Assembly: GCA_023957775.1 (NCBI GenBank)
Contig: JAMLGR010000007.1
Location: 121,983 to 185,982, forward strand
Source: Fimbriimonadaceae bacterium
GTDB lineage: Bacteria; Armatimonadota; Fimbriimonadia; Fimbriimonadales; Fimbriimonadaceae
Reading direction: 5' to 3'
DNA length: 64,000 nt
Shown: positions 26,701 through 34,254 of the stretch, in pieces
How the letters are laid out: each line of letters starts with the position of its first letter
Position numbering within the stretch: the stretch's first letter is position 1
Notes under the pieces: generated by a model
What the model was told of the DNA's origin: nothing
Databases searched by the model: none
The model's input: only the letters and a program-made list of their open reading frames with translations
Made by a program: the position numbers and the translations under genes

Positions 26701-27017
26701 GGGCGCATGCCGCGTCGAGTGACGGGGGCGAGACGTGGGAGGCGTTCGACCACGACCCGTGGCTCATCGCTCCCCCGACCCGAGGGGGGTTGGCGGTCGC
26801 CGAGGACGGCACGTGGGTGTTCTCGGGCCCGGCCGACACGTTGCCCCGAAGGCTGGCCCTGCGCGTCAGCCACGACCAGGGCGCGACGTGGGCGATGGGC
26901 ACCGTCGTCCAAGAGGGTCCTGCAGGCGCGTCCAGCCTCACGCGGGTGGGCAAGAAGGTCGGCGTCCTGTACGAAGCCGGCCCAGCCATCCGATTCCGGT
27001 GGTGGGAGGGGGGCTGA
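23736..27017 (+). CDS. Secreted SGNH esterase fused to two sialidase-like Asp-box propellers
   Basis: A 1093-residue multidomain enzyme. A short signal lies at residues 1-15. The SGNH/GDSL hydrolase occupies about 18-230, with Ser25 in VFGDST, Gly-Asn in GVGGNT and GLND, and the Asp-His pair in DGLHPNDEGH. Residues about 240-390 are a concanavalin-like lectin-type domain (GDGDFRITARLKMDD). Two sialidase propellers follow, about 410-760 and 775-1090, with nine Asp boxes such as SEDGGKTW, SEDDGATW, STDGGQTW and SSDGGETW. The combination suggests deacetylation and cleavage of acylated sialic acids or similar sugars by one protein. The start is a GTG with a TAnnnT box six bases upstream. Confidence 0.85.
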   Translation: MLVPFLAAALLGGMAPLKIVVFGDSTTALRTGVHLVYADRLAEELASQGIASQIVNAGVGGNTTRQAVARLEHDVLARDPDLVIIQFGLNDSAVDVLRGRTEPRVSRSEYEWNLRTIIRRIKERGGEPILATPNPGIWSERLLETYGQPPYDVNDRWGFNVYNARYAESVRRIAKETDVPLVDVYRMYEAQDRNPEKIEGWLSDGLHPNDEGHRALAAVLARRVADLLALNGHPRVAGTWRAVVRNGVPLGAEADGWSPSPEGLVGNGPGNRLVSRVSIGDGDFRITARLKMDDQKGSAAAFFLDDSVFGFEGAKETLFVSGGAFGDLQLLQPSEAVFKRGAWIAFEASRQGGTLTCSIDGKVVASAPDSGPVHAFGFDPFRSRMTVESLEVRGELEDREVSQMARGYTIPTLDLSGDKSRQFVVDREEGQYLGHPTTVLLEDGKTILTVFPKGHGRGPIVLKRSEDGGKTWSERLSTPENWATSLETPTIHRTIDPRTGKRRLIVFSGLYPIRRAVSEDDGATWSPLEKVGDFGGIVAMASVARLSNGDYAAWFHDDGRFFANSGKATSTFTLYQTVSGDGGLTWEAPRAIWSGSDVHLCEPGVVRSPDGRQLALLLRENSRRRNSFVMFSNDEAQTWTAPRELPAALTGDRHTAKYLPDGRLFISFRDTTRESPTQGDWVAWVGTYDDIVDRREGQYRVRLMDNQDSWDCAYPGVEVLPDGTIATTTYGHWEAGKEPYVVCVRLRVEELDALAKQGKLLGAAPDTALFQDGLDGAAEVRSPSLAATPHALVAVAEARRERAGDLPNNIDLVMRRSTDGGQTWSAVETIVDPPGTEGASRPQLTYDSASGVLWLAYTYGSRGLGTQESRPGFGVFETLQLLVRRSEDDGATWSDAVNITTQVKQRAWRALWTSPGSGAVLRSGRIVLPATAIDENGIVQSRALLSDDHGRSWRCSKLAAAGAVDGAVVEREDGSLLLSMGSLQGVGLRAHAASSDGGETWEAFDHDPWLIAPPTRGGLAVAEDGTWVFSGPADTLPRRLALRVSHDQGATWAMGTVVQEGPAGASSLTRVGKKVGVLYEAGPAIRFRWWEGG

Positions 27018-27023
27018 TCTGAG

Positions 27024-28277
27024 TTATCGGTGTCGGGCCACCATTTCGGCCAGCCGTGCCAGGCCGGCCTCCAGGTTGTCTCTTGGCGGGCCGAAGGAGA
27101 ACCGTACGGTCTGCTCCAGGGGCGACGGCGCGGGGCGCCGGCGGTGCGGGTTCACGTCGAAGAACTCGCCCGGGACTGTGAGCACGTTGTGCAGGAATGC
27201 GGCCCGCATGAACCCGATTCCCGTGTTGAGAGGCGAGGGGAGTTCGGCCACGCTGCCAAACGCGTAGAACGTGCCCTCGGGGTCTCTCGCGAAGGTGACG
27301 CCCATGGCCTTGAGGGCGTCCAGCGTGAGGCGTTGCTTCTCGGCGAACACGGCCCGGGTCGCGGACGTCTCGCGGTCGGCCTGTTCGGGCTCGAGGGCGC
27401 GCAGGGCGGCCTTCTGGATGGGCCGGCACGGACCGCCGTCGAGGAACGATCCAGCCGCGGTGAGGGTTTGGATCACCTTCTTCGGCGCCACGACCCAGCC
27501 CATGCGCCACCCCGGATAGCGGAACGACTTGGTCAGGCCGTCCACGATCACCACGGGATCCTCGTCCACGTCCTCCACGTAGGCGGCCGAGCTCACGGGT
27601 CCTTGCGCGCCGTTCGCATAGAAGTAGTGCGAGTAGAACTCGTCCATCAGCAGCGTGCAGGACCGTTCGCGCGCGAGGCGCACCCACTCCCGCAGCTCGT
27701 CGCCCCACACCACGGTGCCCGTGGGATTGCACGGGTTGCTGATCAGGAGCGCGCCGAGACGTTCGTCGGTCACCCTCCGCTCCAGTGCGTCCGGCTCGAT
27801 GCGAAAGCCCGTCGACGGTTCCAACTCGATCCAGACGGGGTCGACGCCCGAGAACGTGGTGAGCAGGTCCTCGTAGGCCGTGTAGTCGGGGGTGAAGTAG
27901 CCGAGCCGCTGGTGGGCGAGGGCCGCGCCGATCCGGGTGAGCGCCGCCCGCCCGCCCGGGGCGATAGCCACGTTCTCAACGGTGTATTGGGAGGGCTTGC
28001 CTTGCCGGTACAGGCGGTTCATATAGTCCGCCACGGCTTCGCGCAGTTCGGGGATGCCCTCGACCGGACCGTACGCGTGATCGGCGGCCTCGATCGGCAT
28101 CGAGTCGATGCGTGGAGGGGCGCCGTCGATCATCCCGACCTCCGGCTGGCCCTGGCCTAGGTTCGACCACGCGGGATCGCCCATTCGGTAGCCGATCTTC
28201 ATCGCCTCCACGTTCACGCGGATCACTCCCATGAAGGGAAGGTCGCGGAAGGCGGAGGGGTTGTCGGTGGCGTGCAT
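27024..28277 (-). CDS. Class I/II pyridoxal-phosphate aminotransferase
   Basis: A 417-residue fold-type I aminotransferase. Visible signatures: YGPVEGIPELREAVADYMNR, LLISNPCNPTGTVV (substrate-binding Asn), LLMDEFYSHYFY (Asp of the pyridine N), and the PLP-binding Lys in IVDGLTKSFRYPGWRMGWV. This matches the AspC/MalY-like subgroup; the amino donor is not predictable. The start is the ATG at 28277, since the longer frame upstream belongs to unrelated sequence antisense to the DoxX gene. It converges with the SGNH/sialidase gene, with six bases between stops. Confidence 0.88.
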   Translation of the reverse strand: MHATDNPSAFRDLPFMGVIRVNVEAMKIGYRMGDPAWSNLGQGQPEVGMIDGAPPRIDSMPIEAADHAYGPVEGIPELREAVADYMNRLYRQGKPSQYTVENVAIAPGGRAALTRIGAALAHQRLGYFTPDYTAYEDLLTTFSGVDPVWIELEPSTGFRIEPDALERRVTDERLGALLISNPCNPTGTVVWGDELREWVRLARERSCTLLMDEFYSHYFYANGAQGPVSSAAYVEDVDEDPVVIVDGLTKSFRYPGWRMGWVVAPKKVIQTLTAAGSFLDGGPCRPIQKAALRALEPEQADRETSATRAVFAEKQRLTLDALKAMGVTFARDPEGTFYAFGSVAELPSPLNTGIGFMRAAFLHNVLTVPGEFFDVNPHRRRPAPSPLEQTVRFSFGPPRDNLEAGLARLAEMVARHR

Positions 28278-28339
28278 TCGCCAGTGATACCCGGTGCCGC
28301 GGGGGCGGGTCCGCCCCTGCGGCGTTTGTCGTTTGTCGC

Positions 28340-28822
28340 TTAGGAGTTGGCGGGGGCGGTCGATCCGCTCCATTCCGAGGACCGGCGCCGTGCGAGCCAT
28401 CCGTCGACCGAGAACGCGCCTGCGCCCTTCCAAATCAGCGTGGCGGCCATCGGGATCGCAAGCAGGAAGAACTCGATTCCCTCGCCTTGCTGGGCGCCCA
28501 TCCAGTTCATGAAGAACCCGTTGGGAAGGTGCACCTTGAGCATGGCGACCGCCAGCACCGTGCCGATGCCGAACGCGGCGATGCGCGTGAGGAAGCCGAA
28601 GATCAGGCCGAGCGCTCCAAAGAACTCGGCGACGATCGCAAGGAAGGCGAACGCGGCGGGGATCCCCATCTGTTGGGTGAAGAATCCCATCGTGCCGTCG
28701 AAGCCGTTGCCGCCGAACCAGCCCAGCAGCTTCTGCGCGCCGTGCGCGAACATGACCGTTCCCAGCGCGATCCGCAAGAGGGTCAGCGCTCCGTTGTCTC
28801 GAGTCGAAAGCAGTGTTTTCAT
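28340..28822 (-). CDS. DoxX-family membrane protein
   Basis: A 160-residue protein with four membrane helices: [71 protein letters not shown] and [16 protein letters not shown]. The motif [14 protein letters not shown] is typical of DoxX/YphA-type proteins linked to quinone, thiol or oxidative stress. The ATG at 28822 follows an AGGAGA-type ribosome site; upstream extension is unlikely. It is divergent from a MarR regulator with two operator palindromes between them, so it is probably the regulated gene. Confidence 0.9.
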   Translation of the reverse strand: MKTLLSTRDNGALTLLRIALGTVMFAHGAQKLLGWFGGNGFDGTMGFFTQQMGIPAAFAFLAIVAEFFGALGLIFGFLTRIAAFGIGTVLAVAMLKVHLPNGFFMNWMGAQQGEGIEFFLLAIPMAATLIWKGAGAFSVDGWLARRRSSEWSGSTAPANS

Positions 28823-28879
28823 CGTTCCTATCTCCTGCAACTGGGGGCCGCCGGCTCTCGTCCGGGCCATTGCTTGTAT

Positions 28880-28894
28880 TAGCAATAGTTGCTA
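28880..28894. promoter_or_regulatory. MarR-type operator in the doxX promoter
   Basis: TAGCAA-TAG-TTGCTA is a perfect inverted repeat. It lies just between a minus-strand TTGACA (28900-28895) and a TACAAG-like -10 (28878-28873), that is, in the spacer of the doxX promoter. It shares TAGTTGC with the second palindrome at 28917-28936. Confidence 0.65.
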
Positions 28895-28916
28895 TGTCAA
28901 TCATTATTCCACAAAA

Positions 28917-28936
28917 ATAGTTGACAATGCAACTAT
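28917..28936. promoter_or_regulatory. MarR-type operator over the marR -35 box
   Basis: ATAGTTG-N6-CAACTAT is a perfect 7-bp inverted repeat with a six-base spacer. It covers the TTGACA (28921-28926) of the marR promoter, whose -10 is TAAAAT at 28942-28947. Confidence 0.7.
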
Positions 28937-28954
28937 CATGGTAAAATTCCATCC

Positions 28955-29467
28955 GTGAGACTTCCCAAGGAGCAGCACGAGGCATGGGTCGCCTTCTTCG
29001 TCGGCCACGGCCTCCTCACGAAGAAGATCGAGCACGCGCTAGCCGTGGCGGGTTGCCCGGGGCTCGAGGTCTACGACGTCCTGCTCGCGTTGGAGATGGC
29101 GCCCGACCAGAGGTTGCGGATGTCGGATCTGGCCAATGCGATCGTCTACTCGCGCAGCGGACTGACCCGACTCGTGGACCGGTTGGAGCGCCTCGGTTGG
29201 ATTCGTCGCGAGCGCTGCCCTCAGGATCGAAGGTCCACGTACGCCGTGTTGACGGACGCGGGGCTTGCAGCGCGCGAATCTGCGTGGCCGGTGTACCGCA
29301 CGGCGATCCAAGAGCACTTCGGCTCAAGGATGAGCGCCGAGGAGGCTCGGACGCTGGCCGAGATCCTCGGAAGGTTTGCGGCGCACCCCCTGTCCGAATG
29401 CGGGGGAGCCGCCGACCCCCACCCGCCGACCAACGGCGGGACCGTAGCCCCTCGCGCGCGGGGATAA
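28955..29467 (+). CDS. MarR-family transcriptional regulator
   Basis: A 170-residue winged-helix protein: an N-terminal dimerisation helix, then LRMSDLANAIVYSRSGLTRLVDRLERLGWIRRERCPQDRRSTYAVLTDAGL, a full MarR HTH and wing with the conserved DxRxxxxxLT element. The GTG start has no Shine-Dalgarno and lies seven bases after a TAAAAT box, so the transcript may be leaderless. The residues after about 145 (ECGGAADPHPPTNGG) look like a run-on tail. It is divergent from doxX with two palindromes between. It probably represses both genes and responds to electrophiles or quinones, by analogy with other MarR/DoxX pairs. Confidence 0.9.
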   Translation: MRLPKEQHEAWVAFFVGHGLLTKKIEHALAVAGCPGLEVYDVLLALEMAPDQRLRMSDLANAIVYSRSGLTRLVDRLERLGWIRRERCPQDRRSTYAVLTDAGLAARESAWPVYRTAIQEHFGSRMSAEEARTLAEILGRFAAHPLSECGGAADPHPPTNGGTVAPRARG

Positions 29468-29487
29468 TCGAAGGAAGGAGACATGCA

Positions 29488-29892
29488 ATGGCAAATATCA
29501 GTGAAATCGAAGGAATCGGGCCCGCCTACGGGGAGAAACTGGCCGGGATCGGCGTGAACACCGTGGAAAAGCTGCTCGAGCGTGGCGCGTCCAAGAAGGG
29601 GCGCGAAGAGATCGCCGAGGCAGCCGACGTGAGCGAGACGCTGGTGCTCAAGTGGGTGAACCGCGCGGACCTCGCCCGAATCAAGGGCATCGGCTCGGAG
29701 TACGCCGACCTCCTGGAAGGGTCCGGTGTGGACAGCGTCCCCGAGCTTGCGCAGCGCAACCCCGCGAACCTTGCCGCGAAGATGGTCGAGGTCAACCGGG
29801 AGAAGAGCCTTGTCCGCCAGGTGCCCGTCGAGAGCGAGGTCGAGCGTTGGGTCGCCGAGGCGAAGGTGTTGGGTCGGGTGGTCACGCACTAG
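29488..29892 (+). CDS. DUF4332 helix-hairpin-helix protein
   Basis: A 134-residue protein with two helix-hairpin-helix units: ISEIEGIGPAYGEKLAGIGVNTVEKLLERG and LARIKGIGSEYADLLEGSGVDSVPEL. This is the standard DUF4332 layout, a probable non-specific DNA- or nucleic-acid-binding protein of unknown function. The start is the ATG at 29488, preceded by GGAG at 29477-29480. It lies 20 bp after marR on the same strand and may be cotranscribed, though a functional link is not evident. Confidence 0.85.
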   Translation: MANISEIEGIGPAYGEKLAGIGVNTVEKLLERGASKKGREEIAEAADVSETLVLKWVNRADLARIKGIGSEYADLLEGSGVDSVPELAQRNPANLAAKMVEVNREKSLVRQVPVESEVERWVAEAKVLGRVVTH

Positions 29893-29952
29893 GGCATCTC
29901 CAGCAATTCGGCCGGTGTCCGGGCGCGGATCGCGTGCCGAAAATAGGCGGTG

Positions 29953-30648
29953 ATGGGGCTCTTTGCTGTAATCGCAGGCGTGGTCATGGGTTGGAGCGGC
30001 ACCGCTCCCGATGTGAGCCAGGCGTCGATCCCGAACCGTCCGGTCGTCGGTGCCGTGTTGGGCACGCGTTTTGAGATGACCGAGGCGGTGATGGAAGCCG
30101 ACGGACGAAGTGCGACGTACTCCCAGGATCTCGGCTCCGATGAGATACGACCCTACAAGTTCCGGATTCGAGACCACGGGCCGGGGCGTGCCGACCGCAC
30201 GATCTACTTTCGGATCAACGCGGATTGGGATCAGCGATTGGATGGAAAGACCCTAACTTGGAAACCGAGCGCCTTCAGCTCCCCGGAGGACCTGAAGCAG
30301 AAGCTGATGCACCTTGGCGCAGTAAGGTTCCCGAGAGGGATCGTGAAGGTCACGGTGTCGACCCTCCCGGCGGGAGGCGGCACGGCCTCGTCAGTGGACT
30401 TCCGCGAGCAGTACTCCGTGCGGCTCGAATTCGGCAAGGTGAAGGACGGTACCCTTCCCGGCAAGGTTATCCTCGCCCTTCCCGACACCAAGAAGAGCTG
30501 GATTGCCGGCACCTTCCGGGCCGAGTATCGCGTTGAGAATTGTCTCGGAAGATCTACTCATACCCGGGCCTTGACCCCAACTCGAATTCGTAGAGCACCC
30601 GTACTCCCGCCGCATCAAGCTCTGGCAGCGCCTCGAACCGCTCGATGA
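29953..30648 (+). CDS. Secreted protein of unknown function with an antisense-derived C-terminal tail
   Basis: About 231 residues. A signal-like N-terminus (MGLFAVIAGVVMGWSG) is followed by a compact alpha/beta body to about residue 195 (FRIRDHGPGRADRTIYFRINADW, LEFGKVKDGTLPGKVILAL). The last 30 residues, rich in Arg/Pro/Ala, are read from the region antisense to the PrpD-family gene (95-bp convergent overlap), so the original stop was probably lost. No family recognised. Confidence 0.6.
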   Translation: MGLFAVIAGVVMGWSGTAPDVSQASIPNRPVVGAVLGTRFEMTEAVMEADGRSATYSQDLGSDEIRPYKFRIRDHGPGRADRTIYFRINADWDQRLDGKTLTWKPSAFSSPEDLKQKLMHLGAVRFPRGIVKVTVSTLPAGGGTASSVDFREQYSVRLEFGKVKDGTLPGKVILALPDTKKSWIAGTFRAEYRVENCLGRSTHTRALTPTRIRRAPVLPPHQALAAPRTAR

Positions 30649-32125
30649 GCGGCGACGGGTCGGCCCCATTGGGCACGGCAAGTCCCGCCAGCAACTGAAA
30701 CTTGTGCGCCAGGATGTCGCGAAGATTCGCCGTGGTGTTGCGCGCGTGGCCTGCGGGGTACATCACCAAGCCGCTGTCGTGGCGCGTGCCGGCGGTGTCC
30801 TCGATCACGATCGACGTGGGGATGCCGTCGGGGTATTTCGCGTCGTAATCGGGACCGCCGTGGCGAAACTCGATGCGCTCCATCAGTGCTCGGGTGACCG
30901 GGTGGAAGATTGCCGTGTCGGCCACCTGGTAGTCGTACGGATCGAGCATCAGGGCCTTCCAGATCGCGTCGTTGCCTTGGGGCAGTGAGCCGCGTTCCAA
31001 CGCCTTTCGGATGAGTGTCGCCACGATGTAGGCCATCGAATGGTCGGCGCTTTGGCGCGTGTGCGGGTCCTTCTTCATCGGATTGCCGATGATGCCGAAC
31101 GCCGGCTCGTAGGCTACGATCTCGATGCGACGGATGCGCGCGCCCGAGGGATCCTCGAGGAGCTCGGGGGCCGACGCCAGGAGGTCGATCGCGCCCTGCA
31201 GCGCGCCTGCGGACTGGTGTTCGTACAGCCCAAGCTTGAAGTGCATGCCCATCACGGCGAAGTCGTCGCTGCGCATCGCGAGGACCAGGTCGAAGGGGCT
31301 GTCGCCTTGCTCCTTCCAGCGGGCGGACCCTTCGGTCGTCGGTTCGAAGTAGCGCCAGATCGCCTCGGGGTTCCGAAAGATGTCCTTCGGGCCCGTGAAT
31401 CCCGCCAGAGAGCGCTTCATGCAGAGGATCGCGGCCTCGGTGCTGATCGCGGCGCTGGCACCCTTGGAGTCGGATAGCTGCTTCCCGGCCCGAATCGCGC
31501 GCCAGGGGATGAAGTGCGCGACGAACATGCCGATCGCAGACTCGATCTGCTCGGCCGTCGCACCCATCAAGGCGCCGTACGCGGCGGCAGAGCCGATCGC
31601 TCCGTGTACCACGTGGTCGATCTTGTAAGTCTTGAGGCTGAACACCTCGGCGAGCCTGCCTCGAATCTCGTCGATGAGGACCATGGCTTTGAGGGCGGTC
31701 GCGCCGTCGAGCCCCTGTTGCTGGCACGCAGCGATCGCCACGGGATAGAAGTCGTTGTGCCCGAACTCGCCCGCGGTGTGGCCAAGGGCGGGGTTGTAGC
31801 CGAAGTTGGTGCCGTTCGAGTCCCACTCCCGCACGGCCGAACTGTTGGAGACCACGGCCTTCTCCGCCTTCACCCGGGCCTCGGAACCGAACACGGCCGC
31901 ACCCTGGGGATCGGGATACTCCAGCGCTTCCCGCCGAAGAAGGGTGGGCGCGTTCGTGCCCAACGAGAGGGCCGAGAGTCCGCACAGCACGGCATCGGTA
32001 TGGAACAGGCGGGTGCGTTCAAGCACTGCGGGTGCCGGTTCGCCGGAGCGCATGAATTCGAGGGCGTACCGCCCAAGGCCGAGGGCTTGGTTCGAGTCGC
32101 GCGAAAGGGTGGTGAAGTCGCTCAT
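30554..32125 (-). CDS. MmgE/PrpD-family protein (2-methylcitrate dehydratase-like)
   Basis: A 523-residue MmgE/PrpD-fold protein. It contains VLCGLSALSLGTNAPTLLRRE, SAVREWDSNGTNFGYNPALGHTAGEFGHND (the conserved N-terminal active-site region), IDHVVHGAIGSAAAYGALMG, KGASAAISTEAA and the C-terminal VTRALMERIEFRHGG region. Members include 2-methylcitrate dehydratase, cis-aconitate decarboxylase and others. No methylcitrate genes are nearby, so the substrate is open. A CATAAT box lies 11 bases upstream of the ATG without a Shine-Dalgarno. Confidence 0.85.
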   Translation of the reverse strand: MSDFTTLSRDSNQALGLGRYALEFMRSGEPAPAVLERTRLFHTDAVLCGLSALSLGTNAPTLLRREALEYPDPQGAAVFGSEARVKAEKAVVSNSSAVREWDSNGTNFGYNPALGHTAGEFGHNDFYPVAIAACQQQGLDGATALKAMVLIDEIRGRLAEVFSLKTYKIDHVVHGAIGSAAAYGALMGATAEQIESAIGMFVAHFIPWRAIRAGKQLSDSKGASAAISTEAAILCMKRSLAGFTGPKDIFRNPEAIWRYFEPTTEGSARWKEQGDSPFDLVLAMRSDDFAVMGMHFKLGLYEHQSAGALQGAIDLLASAPELLEDPSGARIRRIEIVAYEPAFGIIGNPMKKDPHTRQSADHSMAYIVATLIRKALERGSLPQGNDAIWKALMLDPYDYQVADTAIFHPVTRALMERIEFRHGGPDYDAKYPDGIPTSIVIEDTAGTRHDSGLVMYPAGHARNTTANLRDILAHKFQLLAGLAVPNGADPSPLIERFEALPELDAAGVRVLYEFELGSRPGYE

Positions 32126-32173
32126 GGGACGGGGAGATTATGGCGCGAGACCGCGGGGGGCGGCTCATCCTCC

Positions 32174-32488
32174 CTGGGAGTGCGCCCGCTTGCGCGTCGC
32201 CCTGAATCTGGGAGTGCGCGCGCTTGCGCGTCGCCCTGAATCTGGGAGTGCGCGCGCTTGCGCGTCGCCCTGAATCTGGGAGTGCGCGCGCTTGCGCGTC
32301 GCCCTGAATCTGGGAGTGCGCCCGCTTGCGCGTCGCCCTGAATCTGGGAGTGCGCCCGCTTGCGCGTCGCCCTGAATCTGGGAGTGCGCGCGCTTGCGCG
32401 TCGCCCTGAATTCGCCGAACTTGTTCGGCTCCCCGTCCGCGCGGCGAGCCGCTCGGGTGCAAGGCGACGACCAAGGTCGCGCACTCCC
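32174..32488. repeat. Hairpin-module repeat block 2 with seven 34-bp tandem units
   Basis: Seven consecutive 34-bp units start at 32174, 32208, 32242, 32276, 32310, 32344 and 32378. Each begins CTGGGAGTGCGC and ends GTCGCCCTGAAT. They differ at only one position (C,G,G,G,C,C,G in order). The array is followed by GCCGAAC-TT-GTTCGGC (32414-32429), GCGGC-GA-GCCGC (32441-32452), a CGACC-AA-GGTCG hairpin (32467-32478), and the closing GCGCACTCCC at 32488. It fills the space between the divergent PrpD-family and GNAT genes; no gene lies in 32126-32500. Confidence 0.95.
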
Positions 32489-32500
32489 AAGGCGACGAGC

Positions 32501-32506
32501 TAGACT
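32501..32506 (+). promoter_or_regulatory. TAnnnT box, leaderless-type promoter of the acetyltransferase gene
   Basis: TAGACT, six bases, then GTG at 32513; no ribosome site. It begins 13 bp after the end of the repeat block. Confidence 0.45.
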
Positions 32507-32512
32507 GTTTCG

Positions 32513-33007
32513 GTGCAGATTCGACCCTTGCACGCGGACGACTCGTTCGAGGAGCTCACGGCGCTCATCCGGGCGGCGTATGCCCAGCTCGCCGCCCTCG
32601 GTTTTCGCTACTGGGGAACGTATCAGAGCGTGGAGGACACCCGCCATCGGTGCGCCTCGGGCACCTGTTTGGTGGCGCTGGCGGAAGGCCGGATCGTGGG
32701 CACGGTGCTGCTCAAGGAGATCTTCGACGAGGACGACCCCGCGCTGTACCTCGAGCCGGGCACCCGTGTGGTCAGCCAGTTCGCCATCTTGCCGGAGTTA
32801 CAGGGGCGGGGCACCGGGAGCAAACTCCTCAAAGAGGCCGAGCGGGTGGCGCGTCGGGCCGGAGCAAGCCAGGTCGCGCTCGACACGGCGGAGGGGGCGG
32901 CGCACCTGATCGCCTTCTACGAGAAGCGCGGGTACCGCTTGGCCGGCACGGTCGACTGGCACGACACGAACTACGTGAGCGTGCTGATGGCCAAGACGCT
33001 GGACTAG
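32513..33007 (+). CDS. GNAT-family N-acetyltransferase
   Basis: A 164-residue acetyltransferase. Motif A for acetyl-CoA is VSQFAILPELQGRGTGSKLLKEAERVARRAG (Q-x-x-G-x-G/A as QGRGTG). Motif B is LDTAEGAAHLIAFYEKRGYRLAGTVDW. The substrate is not predictable. It starts with GTG directly behind the 34-bp repeat array and has a TAnnnT box six bases upstream. Confidence 0.88.
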   Translation: MQIRPLHADDSFEELTALIRAAYAQLAALGFRYWGTYQSVEDTRHRCASGTCLVALAEGRIVGTVLLKEIFDEDDPALYLEPGTRVVSQFAILPELQGRGTGSKLLKEAERVARRAGASQVALDTAEGAAHLIAFYEKRGYRLAGTVDWHDTNYVSVLMAKTLD

Positions 33008-33133
33008 GGCCATATTCGCCAAGCAACCCTGTCAAGCTTCGCCTGCCAACCTGAGGAAGGCGATCCAGTCGGAGACCAGGTGAGTCTTGCGTGCAGGGCC
33101 TTGGTGCTGGGATTAACCCAGGGGCCGCTTGGC

Positions 33134-33535
33134 TCACTTCGTCGATTCAAGACCAAGGCAACGCCGAATGGAAGCATCAAGCTGGAGAGCGCGGCCCAAC
33201 CGAAGTTGATTCTCAGGCTCAAGCAGGGTCGATAGAAGATCGGCTGTGTTCGGTTCGATCAGCGGACGGTGCGTCCAATAGGGTCTCGTCTTGGCCAGCA
33301 CCAACTTGCCGCACAAGAGAACCGGGTTCTGCAGACTGCCACCCGCAATCGTCAGGGCGCAAGATGCGTCCCAAATCCGCTTGTCTTTGCGGTGCCGCCG
33401 CCACACCGCATGTACGGTTGGGCTCAGGGCGTCGACAACAAGTCTGAGCTCCTCGCTGAGACGAAGAGCCTCTCGCTCGTTCGACGCGATGACGAATCCT
33501 CGGGGGAAGATCTTCGTGGGCACGTTACGGCTCAA
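33134..33535 (-). CDS. Small hypothetical protein, coupled to the preceding membrane protein gene
   Basis: A 133-residue basic soluble protein (FPRGFVIASNEREALRLSEELRLVVDAL, IAGGSLQNPVLLCGKLVLAKTRPYW) of no recognised family. The TTG at 33533-33535 overlaps the TGA of the upstream gene as TTGA, which argues for translational coupling and decides for this unusual start; a GTG a few codons downstream is the alternative. It is the last gene of the small-protein cluster. Confidence 0.55.
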   Translation of the reverse strand: MSRNVPTKIFPRGFVIASNEREALRLSEELRLVVDALSPTVHAVWRRHRKDKRIWDASCALTIAGGSLQNPVLLCGKLVLAKTRPYWTHRPLIEPNTADLLSTLLEPENQLRLGRALQLDASIRRCLGLESTK

Positions 33536-33996
33536 TTGGCTGCGGAGTCATCAACAGCGTGGGCGGGGTCTCTGTGTTCAACTCCAGATTTGGCTTTGGG
33601 GAGCCTCAGCTTCCCCAGGAAGGGGAGGTCGGTCTCTTGTATCGACATGAGCGCGAAGAAGATCACCAGATAGCTCGCAAGTGTCCCGGAGCAGAGCAAC
33701 ACCGCGATCCAGACAATCGAGGAGATACCAACAACTAACGCTGTGATCGCGAGGAATTGCCTCCCTGCGTCCCGAGTCAACCCACCGGTGCGGATTCGAA
33801 AAACCGAGGCGACCGTCCCAAAGAGGCCGCAAACCGCGAGCGGAATCAAGATCATCAGGTAACCGCCCGGAAAGACCCATCGAAGGGGATCCGAGAATCC
33901 ATGTTCAAGAGAGATCGTCACCGACCCGACGCCACAGGCAAGAGTGAACGCGGCCAGAACGAGCGCGTGAACGACTTGGCGAGTGGCGATCCGCAT
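33532..33996 (-). CDS. Small membrane protein, three or four helices, unknown function
   Basis: A 154-residue protein with hydrophobic stretches VVHALVLAAFTLACGVGSVTI, GYLMILIPLAVCGLFGTVASV, FLAITALVVGISSIVWIAVLLCSG and LASYLVIFFALMSI. GGAG lies before the ATG. It ends in the TTGA overlap with the next gene. No conserved family is recognised. The base composition is less GC-rich than flanking operons, as for the other members of this cluster. The 258 bp upstream (33997-34254) holds nothing I can support. Confidence 0.6.
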   Translation of the reverse strand: MRIATRQVVHALVLAAFTLACGVGSVTISLEHGFSDPLRWVFPGGYLMILIPLAVCGLFGTVASVFRIRTGGLTRDAGRQFLAITALVVGISSIVWIAVLLCSGTLASYLVIFFALMSIQETDLPFLGKLRLPKAKSGVEHRDPAHAVDDSAAN

Positions 33997-34254
33997 GCTG
34001 GGCTCCTACATCCCAAAGAGTGTTGGGCTGATCGGTTGCAGGGTGAACACTTCTACATGCTTGGCCCAATGAGGGTTTCGTTTCCGTGGTGCAGATCCGA
34101 CCAGGATCTCCGTCATACGGTTTGGTCGGGACGCACGTGCTCCCATTGTCACCCTGAGGATCGAGCGACGCGTACCGTAGCTAGACAACACCGAATCGAA
34201 GCATCCAGTGCTTCCCGGTCCTGCCAAGGTGGGCGTTCAGCTGAGCCTTCGTTC

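Noticed and set aside
32174..32411. CRISPR array reading of the 34-bp tandem units
   Set aside because: Units are directly contiguous with no unique spacers and no cas genes are nearby; it is a tandem repeat.
34006..34227. Possible 73-codon gene between small membrane proteins
   Set aside because: Arg/Ser-rich, no hydrophobic or family pattern, no ribosome site; treated as non-coding.
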